Shown piece by piece: positions 11,209-20,859 of a stretch of DNA of 64,000 nucleotides. The notes under the pieces were generated by a model. It was not told the DNA's origin, did not search any database, and was given only the letters and a program-made list of their open reading frames with translations. This stretch comes from Multifurca ochricompacta (lineage: Eukaryota; Basidiomycota; Agaricomycetes; Russulales; Russulaceae). Made by a program: the position numbers and the translations under genes. Positions within the stretch are counted from its first letter, which is position 1. Every line of letters begins with the position of its first letter. The DNA is taken from assembly GCA_022496185.1 (NCBI GenBank), contig WTXG01000126.1:1-64000 (forward strand). Reading direction: 5' to 3'.

Positions 11209-12101
11209 TTGGCCAGCATCTGTACCCTGTCCCTGTGGCTGACACCCATAGAATCTCTGACACTGTCCCTGCCAAACCTGACTCTGAATACAAGATGACT
11301 TTGGCTTGCATTTGCCCCTCCAGGCCACATGACCTGTAGGCACATGACCTATCATGTGACCCTTGACCATGTGACCTCTTTGACCATGTGATCTTGGGCT
11401 TTGATCATGACCCCTTAGATCATCTGACCCATCAATCACTTGACCCTCTTCTCTGACTCCTGTGGGAGTATTCCCACACTGATAGGACTCCTGTGGGGCT
11501 TCCCCACATGACTATGCTTCTGATAAGGCTTATCCTTATCATGGACTATATTTAACATCTTAGCTACTATTGGATGATAAGGACTTGATTATCTACAGTA
11601 CCAGATCTCTGATACAGTACTTAAGACCCTGTAGACAGTCAGTAGAACCCCAGACTTGACATCTTGTACCTTCAGCCTAGATATCTCTGATTCGGAAATC
11701 TACTGCATCCTTTGCCCCTTCACATCTTTGATCTCTCTGAAGGGACCCCATTGCCTCTGGCAATGGGTGTGCACCTTTCCCTTTGAACCTGTCCCCTCCA
11801 TCCTCTTTGGCTTTAGTCTGCTTGATGTGCTTTTGGCACTGCAGCTAAGCCCCATTCCTGCTTAACAGTCAGAGGGGATTAGCTCCCTTTGACTGACTCT
11901 TCCCGTCTCCCTCAGCACCTGGTTATGGTGCAGATCCATTCCATTTAGATGCTAGGAGGACCCAGTTGCAGTGTGCCGGGTCTGTCTTGCACACAGGATT
12001 CATTGCCCTGGGAGCATAGAGCCTGCCCCTTTGACATGAGCCCTGAACAAGTCCTGCGAGCCTGTGCACGTCGCACCGGAAACGCCCTGCCGAGCGTTAC
12101 A
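11209..12101 (+). repeat. LTR-D, 3' part
   Basis: Continues LTR-D after copia-1; the first five bases repeat the TTGGC duplication. The whole LTR would be about 1.15 kb, long for this window. It contains a run of CACATG/CATGTG motifs at about 11330-11400 and a possible TATA element ('ggactatatttaac', near 11543). I place the end at 'gcgttaca' (12101) because sequence from 12102 onwards matches the middle of a copia LTR. The exact end is uncertain, since the terminus does not mirror TGTTAC as well as in other LTRs here. Confidence 0.5.
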
Positions 12102-13006
12102 CCGGCACTTGTGGACTTATTCCCAGTGCGCACATGTTACGAACTACCCAGCGTACCAAACAGACGGCAAGACGCGGGGGACGCACAAGCAGTGACAGCA
12201 GCCGTGCAGGGTCTGCAAGGACATCGCCGGCTTAGTCATGATGTCCCACGCCGAAGTCCAGAAGACAGATACGGCATGAGGTACAGAAGCAGATCACATG
12301 ACAGTAAGGTTTGATGCCTCATGTACAGAAGGACCCTGAACCTTAGTTGACGTGGGAAGACAGTGGCACTGGTTCTGATGGAAGGTTCCATAGTCACACG
12401 TCCAGAACCACAAGCGTCTAGATAAGCATGATAAGAACGGATGACTAAGCTAGTACCAGCATGTATATATACCCTAGCTAGTCTCGCTCAGATGGTTCCC
12501 CATCTTGAGCTCCTGTGACAATCAGTAGCCTTGTGGACCTTTAACTTCCTTCCTTGCGTCTCACCACCTGGACTCCTCTCTTTGGTGCTTTGTCCTTCCA
12601 GGGCCTTGCACACTGATTGGCTTGTGACTGAGCGTAGCGTTGGACTTATTGTCTTCCACATTGACCCAAGATCGTCCTGACCTTGTCTCTGTGACCTAGC
12701 TGCCCGCACTCGATCGCGTACGCCCCTCTGAGCGTAACAGCACAGACCATTTCCCCTGGCCCCTATGGGTATATAAGGGTGTCTGTTTTGTCTCTTTCAC
12801 TTCAGAGTTCTTCTAACCTCTGAAGTGTAAGTTCCCTTTACTCTACTCTCTCACTACCTATAGACTAACCTATTATATTAGACTTGTCTTTCTTTAGGTG
12901 TGTAGATAGTAATATAGAGTTCTTCTAACCTCTGAAGTACTTGTCTTTCTTTAGCCTCACCGCTACTAACCACAGTCAGTATAACCAGCAGCATGATTGT
13001 TTGACA
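12102..13006 (+). repeat. partial solo copia LTR, split by LTR-C
   Basis: Reverse-orientation copia LTR whose element sense is plus. 12102-12134 ('ccggcacttgtgg...') and 12740-13006 match consecutive parts of the copia LTRs elsewhere, ending 'gattgtttgaca'. Its first about 250 bp are missing, as expected if element D inserted into it and the rest lies left of the window. TATA box 'gggtatataaggg' near 12768-12780. The start hairpin CACTTCAGAG/CTCTGAAGTG and duplicated X and Y modules follow. Confidence 0.8.
12135..12739 (+). repeat. solo LTR-C
   Basis: 605 bp beginning TGTTACGAAC and ending GAGCGTAACA, with a perfect 5-bp duplication GCACA (12130-12134 and 12740-12744), inserted in a copia solo LTR. 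The inverted TGTTACG/CGTAACA ends and 5-bp duplication fit a gypsy-type LTR. A TATA-like element ('gtatatataccc') lies near 12462-12473. No internal region remains, so it arose by LTR-LTR recombination. No second copy is in the window. Confidence 0.8.
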
Positions 13007-13721
13007 GCCCTAACCATCGGACACCTCCTCCTTCTCTTGTTCATCATCCTATTTGTATTGACCATCCAACCAACCCTCATCAGTTTCTTATCTACTACTC
13101 GCTTGACAGTCGACAGGAGTCTTGGGTGCCTGCCCAGTTTTCCAGAGAGGTCAGCTTTTTTGACCAATTTCCCTGCTACTTGGATGTGCTTCGTGATCAG
13201 GCTAATTACCTCCCTGGGACTCGCATTCCTATCTGCTTCCCTCACTTTCATAACATTCCTATTTGTCCTTGCATTGATCGACTCCTTCATTCCCCTCATT
13301 ACCCCACCTCCCACTTTGTAAACCTCAATCTCTGTGCCAAAGTAGGATACTTGGCCCCCAACCCTCACACCTTCCCCAGTGGTCTCTTAGTCTATTCTTG
13401 GAATGCTTCCATTGCCCGCCTGGACCGCACCCTCTCCCCAGAATTGCAAGATGTCTTCAGTGGAGCCAGAGCCTTACTTCAGGGTTTGACCTGCTAGATG
13501 GACACTTTATCTGCATCTTTGGGACCCTGAGCTTCACTGATTTAGGAGTCTTGGTGGAGGAAAGATACTTTACAGTTCAGGACACACTCAGGAATCACTT
13601 AGAACTTGTCCCCTTCATTAACCCTGTCCGCTTACCTACCAATCCCCTTACCCTCCTCCCCATCCAGCCTGCAGACAGGTACTTGTGCTTTGAAGATATA
13701 GATTTCGATAGTAACCTCTAA
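13007..13721 (+). pseudogene. unidentified protein, one frameshift
   Basis: An open frame through 13497 continues in another frame from about 13480 to 13721; joining the frames would give roughly 235 residues. The text is protein-like (rich in His, Pro, aromatics) and has no motif I can name. The apparent first part runs in from the end of the copia LTR, so the true start is lost or lies further left. Base use (C-rich codons) resembles the gag-like fragment at 57774-59553. It could be an accessory or Gag-type ORF of a retroelement, but I cannot assign it. Confidence 0.4.
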
Positions 13722-13774
13722 ACAGTATGTTGTGCACCTAACTGTAGAGGTCCCTAGTAAATAAAGACAACTCC

Positions 13775-14736
13775 TTGGTCCAGAAAATAGTGTCCTTTCC
13801 TGCAGAAAGAGAAGAGCATCTCCAACATGTCCAAAGACAATTCAACCACCTCTTCCAACTCCACAGAGAAGCACAACTCACCCTCCTCTACCCAGAACCA
13901 CTTATCAGCACCCTCCATGATGACAGACAAGCAGAAGGTTGGTGTGATGTAGATACCATCTATCTTCCTCTTCGAATTCTCCTCCCCTTTGGACAAGTCC
14001 TCTCCCAAACCCAGTACAACCAGTTCCTGTCTGGACCCTGTCAGGCCATTCCTCGAGACTCCCAGCATCAACTCCTCTATTGGCATCTTGCTCAACTCAC
14101 CCATTCCACAGGAGACCCCCTTGAAACACTCTTAGTCTGTGTCAATGACGAATACCTTTGGAAAGAACACATTCCCCCTTGCATCCCAGAACTTGAAACA
14201 CTCTTGCTCAGAGGAGAACGCCTCTACTACCTCTCTACCTTTTGTCTAGACCACACCAGAATCAACCTTACCTTTGATGAGATCTGCCTTCACTCTGCTC
14301 CCTCCCCTTCTGGCTGGCGCCTCATAGAAACAGAAGGAATACAAATTGAATATCTGTGGACTGCTGATTACTGGGAGACCACCTCATGCAACCACTGCCC
14401 TTCCTTGTTAACCCCCCCATCTTCACAGACCCCCCCTATCTCCCCACCTACGCTGAACTTTCCCCAGAACCAGAAGAGCTTGCCTTCCCTACCCTTTCCC
14501 TTACAGCAGTCACCCAAGAAGAAGAATGCCTCACCCAGACCCAGACAGTCTTAATTGGTAACACTACCACTTGGTCTGATCTCGAGACCCCCACAGAAAA
14601 CACCTCTGACTTTGAAGAAAGTTCCCTGTATCCAGACAACACTGCCTCTGTGACATTGACCTCTGTACCTGTAACTTTTGTCCAGATACTCCCCCTACCC
14701 CCCAGGCATAGTATTGTGGAGGCCTTCAGCCTTTGA
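13775..14736 (+). pseudogene. unidentified protein, one frameshift
   Basis: Open from 13775 to 14554 (259 codons). The reading then seems to shift near 14400 into the frame ending at 14736. The N-terminal half is rich in Leu/His and folded-looking (LPLRILLPFGQVL, LETLLLRGERLYYL); the C-terminal half is Pro/Thr/Ser/Glu rich and probably disordered. No nucleotide-binding, zinc or catalytic motif is visible. It follows the 13007-13721 fragment by about 50 nt on the same strand, so both may belong to one element. Function unknown. Confidence 0.45.
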
Positions 14737-15177
14737 TACATACTTACCTTCGCATTACTCAATCTAAGTAGGGAAAAGAAATAAAAGACTCCTTTGCATC
14801 GTGGCTAGTATTACTGACTGGGCTATCAACCTGGCATCCCAAGACAGAAGAAGCCAGTCCAACTCCCCCCAAGACAGAAGAAGAAATCCTAGAAGATGTA
14901 GTAGCAATGACACACCTGCCACACCTGCCCCCCATCACACCTCCAGAAGACAAAGAGCACAAACCCACCCCAGCCCTAGTGCACCACCGCCAGAATGACC
15001 AATTCCCCCTGTCCCAGAACCCTTCCTTGCTCATCTAAACTACTCTCCCATCCCACCAACATCCACCCAGCTTGCCTCAATATCAACACCCTTCCTGAAC
15101 CTCCCAGTAGTAGAATCTGATCAGTCTCAGTCTCAATCTCCTTCCATTGTTCATCAAGTCAACCACATCTACCCTGT
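14737..15177 (+). other. flank of family-B element, no clear gene
   Basis: Pro/Thr/Ser-rich codon-like sequence in broken frames, for example around 14801-14998. It is probably the decayed continuation of the ORFs before it. It ends where the family-B LTR begins (TGTAATGCC at 15178). Confidence 0.4.
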
Positions 15178-15233
15178 TGTAATGCCTGGTGCAGGTGTTT
15201 GTCATGATGTGTGAGAAAGTCGTGTAGCAAAAC
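15178..15233 (-). repeat. B-1 3' LTR, first part
   Basis: Starts TGTAATGCCTGGTGC and matches 26524-26579 of the complete B LTR. Ends with AAAAC, which is duplicated after gypsy-1. Confidence 0.85.
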
Positions 15234-15811
15234 TGTCACGAACCCCATCTCTTCCTACATTCTTTTTCTTGCCCAGCGACAACCCCACCCTACTGCCTAC
15301 ACTTCATTATCAGATCACATCTCCGTCATGGGACCTGTCACATGCTCTTCATCCATCCCCATGACTCTCTTGTTTATCCATGTTTACTTACTGCTGTCTC
15401 CACTTATCTCTTATCTTCTTATCATACAACCGGACATCTACTTAATCCCCTATCAGTAGAAGCCAGGCTCTATGCCCTCCGCTTCCGGATATTTGGGCCC
15501 ACTTGACTCTGTGTTCCTTATCAATAGACGCTCACCTTGTTACATATATAAGTCCTCTGTAGATTACACTGTAACACTCAGACTCGACTTATTGAATACA
15601 TCAGTGCTTGTCTTCCGGACTTCCCTTTGCTCCTTAAGGCCCAGTTGTCTCAGTGCTTCTGGCACTTCCTGCTCACCATCGTCTTAGAGTGCAGCCTCTT
15701 TGACTTTGACTTGTCACACTTTACTCCAAGGGATCTAGTTGGTCCCTTATCTGAACCCACATACCACGCTGTCACACAAGTCATGTGGAATGTCCCGCAC
15801 CATACGTAACA
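15234..15811 (+). repeat. gypsy-1 5' LTR
   Basis: 578 bp, TGTCACGAAC to CATACGTAACA. It contains the TATA box at 15545-15552 and the predicted RNA start at 15580. Confidence 0.93.
15545..15590 (+). promoter_or_regulatory. gypsy-1 TATA box and predicted self-primer RNA start
   Basis: TATATAAG at 15545-15552 is followed 35 nt later (from its first T) by AGACTCGACTT (15580-15590), the exact reverse complement of the 11 nt at 15814-15824 just inside the LTR. By analogy with Tf1, the mRNA should start at 15580 and its first 11 nt should serve as the primer. Start position and primer role are inferred from spacing and complementarity. Confidence 0.7.
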
Positions 15812-15813
15812 TC

Positions 15814-15824
15814 AAGTCGAGTCT
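15814..15824 (+). promoter_or_regulatory. gypsy-1 self-priming primer-binding site
   Basis: AAGTCGAGTCT, two bases inside the LTR end. It lacks the TGG expected for a tRNA CCA-end primer, and is instead fully complementary to AGACTCGACTT at 15580-15590 (5' LTR) and 23095-23105 (3' LTR). The same relation, with matching base changes, holds in gypsy-2 and gypsy-3. Confidence 0.75.
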
Positions 15825-15830
15825 CTCATT

Positions 15831-17345
15831 GTGGCTTCCAGCCACAGTCAGACCCTCTTTAAAGAAGAACCCATTGAACAAAGGGATGAGCCTGATCTTT
15901 CACAACAAGTACTTGGCTCTGCCACCTGGAAAGACTTTGAGTCCAAGTTTGGATACTACGTCTATCACGACGGAAGATACCAACCAGTAGAATACGATGA
16001 CGAGAAAAGAGTTTGGTATTGTATCCGATACTCAGACAGCCGCCACTCTTGGGTCACTACAGGACCTGCCCCACCTGAATTTGGATTAGGGCTGTGGAGA
16101 GAAAATCCCCCAGCCATTGTTATGGACTCTGAACCAGAAGAGTATGTAGAAGAACACAGCAAAGAAGCACTGGTATTAGCGTCGACTACAACCCCAGTTG
16201 CACCTAAAGTTGTCACGTCCAGAGCCCCTGCTTTGACAACTCCCCAGATTTCCATCCAGTCTACCGACACTGTTACCCCATTCTATCAGACCATGTCCAC
16301 CATCGCCGCTCAGCTCCCAGACCCAGCCCCTCCCCCTCCTCCACCTCCAGCCATGTTACCTCCAAACATCCCCCCACCCTCAGGACACCTGTCAGGAGTA
16401 CTGCCACAGACGTTCTCAGGGGATCGTTCACAGAGCAAGAAGTTCATGTTGGAGTTCACAACATTTAAAAATTTCAACCATGACGTCCCCCAAATCATCA
16501 ACCCCTTCCAACGAGCTAACCTCTTCCTATCTTTGATCAGGGGGGAGGCAGTGGACGATTGGACTATGGAGCAGCTTGAGTGGCTGAATGAACAGATTGA
16601 GAGTGGTCACCGCACCACCAGCGAAGGGCTTTGGGAAACTATCGCCCAACAATTCAAAGACATGTACACAGATGGGCAGGCCAAGCAGAAGGCTGCTCGA
16701 GAACTTAAGTCCCTGCGAATGGAGAAGGGAGAACTGGATGCCTATGTGGCGAAGTTCAGGAGCCTGGCTAACAGGGCAGGCTATGATACAGACGAAGAAG
16801 CAATGTTGGATCTCTTTTCCCAGGGGTTGCCCAATCCACTGGTGAAGAATATTATCCAGTTTCACCATCCCAATGACTGGGACGCATGGGTAGATGCTGC
16901 TTGATGACAACAGCAGGATTACCTGGATTTCCAGACATGCTTCGGGGTCAATACCAAGAAGGGAAAGACCCGCAACCAGTGGAAGGCCGCCTTTGGGGTC
17001 AAACCCGTGCACTCTAGTCAAAGAGATCCGAACACCATGGATACTTCAGCAGACAGAACCCGAGCCAGGGCCACGCTCACTGAAGATGAATGACAAACAT
17101 TGATGAAAGAAGGATGGTGCTTTCGTTGCAAAGCACAAGGACATATGTTGAGGGAATGCCCAAAGAAGGGGGCATGAGCGGCTGAGGCTACGACTGCTCC
17201 AGTACATAACAACCCACCAACTGTTGAAAAGAAAACGCCAACAAAAGAGGAGAAAGCACAAGAAATATGGGCTAATATGATGAAGGAAAGTGAGGAAGTG
17301 CAAGCCATTCTGGTAGAGAAGGCATTCGCAAAGAAGGATTTTTGA
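15831..17345 (+). pseudogene. gypsy-1 gag
   Basis: Nucleocapsid/capsid protein of a chromovirus. Open from 15831 to 16904. There is no ATG at the start: all copies read GTG here, so the true start is unclear (upstream exon, or a non-AUG start). A proline run (PAPPPPPPPAM) precedes the capsid-like part; the zinc knuckle C-x2-C-x4-H-x4-C lies at about 17118-17159. TGA stops near 16903-16908 replace Arg codons (CGA/CGC in sisters). Gag ends at GAT TTT TGA (17337-17345), where Pol starts in the -1 frame. Confidence 0.85.
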
Positions 17346-20300
17346 TTGGCTCAAACCCATCAGCCTGGACACGAGCACTACATGTAACCTCTGTGTATAC
17401 TAGTCGCTTCAAGTCTTTGAAAATACCAGTACATTTCGAAACTACACAGAGGACGGCCGATCATGACATCCTGATCGATTCAGGAGCCACAGATAACTTC
17501 ATCAGTCCATGAATGGCAAAAACCATGGGACTAGGGATGCTGGCACTTCCCCAGGAAAAGAATATCTGGAATATTGATGGAACTGCCAACCGAGCAGGAA
17601 AAATTACACACTACACCGACCTCAAGGTCCAAGTGGGGGAAAGAATGAAGATTATCTGCTTTCTAGTCACCAATCTGGGTGACGAAGATCTAGTTTTGGG
17701 ATATCCCTGGCTTGCCGCCTTCGAACCAAGGATTAATTGGAGTGATGCGACCATGGACAAAGATTTCTACCCTGTCCTCATCACATTGATAGGATATGAC
17801 TATGCCGTACAACATTTGGCAGTGCATAGGATAGAAGGAGAAGGTGAAGATCCAGGCTACTGTTTCACTACCAAAGCATCAGAACTTGCGCAAAAGGCAG
17901 TTGAGGGGCATGCGGAGAAGACATTTGAGGAGGTAGTACCAGAGGAGTATCATCGACACTGGAAGGTATTCTCCGAGGAGGAGTCCCAACATTTTCCGCC
18001 CGCGCAGCCATGGGACCATGCCATTGACTTCATACCCGACACCCCATCAGCAATCAACTGTAAAATCTACCCGTTGTCACAGGCAGAACAGACCGCGCTC
18101 ATGGCATTCCTTGAGGAACATCTTGCAAAGGGGTACATTTGTCCATCGAAATCACCATACGCGTTGCCATTCTTCTTTATCAAGAAGAAGGACAGCAAAC
18201 TTCAACCTGTTCAGGATTACCAATGGATAAACGCCTACACTGTAAAGAATGCCTACCCCTTGCTGCTCATCTCGGAGCTCATTGACACCATGAGGGATAA
18301 ATCCCTGTTCTCCAAAATGGACATCCGTTGGGGTTACAATAACATTCGGATCAAAGAAGGAGACCAGTGTAAAGCAGCTTTTAAGACCAATCAGGGACTC
18401 TTTGAACCGAATGTCATGTTCTTTGGTCTTACCAACTCGCCTGCCACTTTCCAATCGATGATGAACCACATTTTCCGCAACCTTATTCTTACAGGCAAAG
18501 TGGTGGTGTACATGGATGATATACTGGTGGCCACCACTGATGACTTGACCCATCATTGGAGACAAGTGCACCAGGTGCTAGACATCCTACACGAACATGA
18601 CCTGTACCTCAAACCAGCCAAATGTTCATTTGAACAGTCAAGTATGGAATATCTGGGAGTTATCCTGGAAGGAGGACATGTGCGGATGGATCCAGTGAAA
18701 GTACAAGGAATTCGGGAGTGGCCTGTACCCACATGCATCAAAGATGTGTGATCCTTCATTGGGTTTTGCAACTTCTATTAGCGATTCGTCCAGGGGTTTT
18801 CAGGCATTGCCCAACCATTGAACAGACTATTGAAAAAAGATGTACCTTGGCATTGGGCAGACGAACAACAACAAGCTTTCAAACAGATTCGGGATATTGT
18901 TGGCTCAGAACCAGTTCTCTTACAACCTGATCTGGAGAAGCCCTTTGAACTGGAAGTGGATGCGTCCCATTTTGCCAATGGCGCTGTACTAAATCAGTGA
19001 GATGCAGCTGGGCTCCTTCACCCAGTTGCCTTCTACTCCGAGACATTCTTGCCAGCAGAACGAAATTATGATATCTGGGACAGGGAACTACTGGCAATTG
19101 TCAAGGCACTACGACACTGGTGACCATATCTAGCAGGGACCCCCCATAAGACTGTCATCCACACTGATCATTCTAATCTCCTCTACTGGAAAGAACCCCA
19201 TAAGATCAGTCGACGGGTAGCCTGCAAAGTCCTGGAGCTGGAAGAATATAACTTCATGTTGAAGCATATTGCAGGCAGTTGTAATGCATGGGCAGATGCC
19301 CTGTCACGACGACCAGATTTGAACAATGGAGAAGGGGACAACAGTGACATCACAGTACTCCCCGAAGAGGTCTTCGCAAAGACAGCGGTCGTCAGTCTCC
19401 ATGACATGGACCTGTGGGCCCAGGTGTCGCAAAATATGAACCAACAATTATGTGAGTCATGGGCAGAGGCACATAACCTAAAGAAGATCGACAGCCTATG
19501 GTGGAAAGAGGGGGATCGTCTCGTTGTCACCGGTGGTGACAACATTAAGAGGGGGGTGATCCATTTTCACCACAACCTTCCCTCTGCAGGACACCCGGGT
19601 ATTGCCAACACATATGCCCTAGCTAAATGAGACTATTGGTGGCCAAATATGAAGAAGGATGTGGAGGAATATGTGAAGGGATGTGCAGACTGCCAGGCTA
19701 ACAAAGTAAACACACACCCACACCCACCAGCACCATTCCCAATCACACCAATGACATCACAACCATTCCAGACTATCACCATGGATTTTATCATCAAACT
19801 CCCTACCTCCAGAGGTTTCGACTCCATCTTGACCATCACTGACCACGATTGCTTGAAGGCGGCACTGTTCATACCATGTAACGAGTCCATCACGGCAGAG
19901 GAAGTAGCCAAACTCTACCTAGACCATGTCTACAGACATTACGGCCTCCCTGAGAAGATCATCTCAGACCGCGACCCACATTTCACATCCACATTCACCA
20001 GAGCGCTCTGCAAGACGCTGAACATAACCCAAAACATCTCTATGGCATATCACCCACAGACAGATGGACAATCAGAAAGGACAAACCAGTGGCTTGAGCA
20101 GTATCTTCGGTTCTGGTGCAACAGATGACAGGATGATTGGGCTGACTGGCTCGCCACGGCAGAATTTGCACGCAATTCCTGGCCCAATGGTACCACAAAA
20201 AGTTCTCCATTCTCTCTCATCATGGGATGGACACCCCAAGCCATATGGACTGGGAAACCTACAAATGTCCCTTCAGCTGTGCAGCGTATTGGCCAATGGG

Positions 20301-20824
20301 AGGAGATCAGGAAATCGGCCAATGAAAACCTGCTGAAGGCGCAAAGGACCCTGGCCGGGAAGCCCTCGAAGTTTACACCTTATCGGACCAATGACCTGGT
20401 ATGGTTAGAAGGGAAGAACATTCACACGTCACATCCGATGGCCAAGTTGGCGCCCCGACGTCACAGACCCTTTAAGATAACAAGGAAGCTGTCAGATGTG
20501 TCATATGAACTCGAACTCCCCCCTTCATGGCACATTCATCCAGTCTTCCATGCCAAACTATTGACACCCTACAAGGAGACGCCCCTTCATGGAGAAAACT
20601 TCCCAAGACCCCTGCCTGACCTTATCGATGGAGAAGAAGAGTGGGAAGTAGAACGTGTTCTAGACTTGAAGCGACAAGGCTGAGGGCGCAAGCTGTACTA
20701 CCTAATCAAGTGGAAAGGATTCCCGACCTCTGACAACTTGTGGGAACCAGCCAGCAATATCTTTGCCCCGACTCTTATCTCGGAGTTCCACGACTGACAC
20801 CCAGAAGCGCCCAAGAACAGTTAA
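17343..20824 (+). pseudogene. gypsy-1 pol (PR-RT-RNaseH-IN-chromodomain)
   Basis: Protease IDSGAT near 17474-17491; RT with YMDD near 18508-18519; RNase H with EVDASHFANGA near 18955-18985 and HTDHSN; integrase zinc site and catalytic core around 19540-20090 with HPQTDGQSERTNQ; chromodomain near 20640-20790 (YLIKWKGFPTSDNLWEPA). At least eight in-frame stops, nearly all TGA, fall where sister copies have Arg (for example 17510, 18749, 19627, 20682, 20797). The longest open part is 17513-18751. The frame ends at TAA 20822-20824, and ORF3 starts about 36 nt later. Confidence 0.9.
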
Positions 20825-20859
20825 AAGAGCGACCCCAGACCTCGACCAAACCCCAGTAC

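Noticed and set aside
15831..15833. GTG at the head of gag as a true start codon
   Set aside because: Conserved in all copies, but GTG starts are not usual in fungi; the real start may be upstream by splicing or a non-AUG mechanism. Left open.
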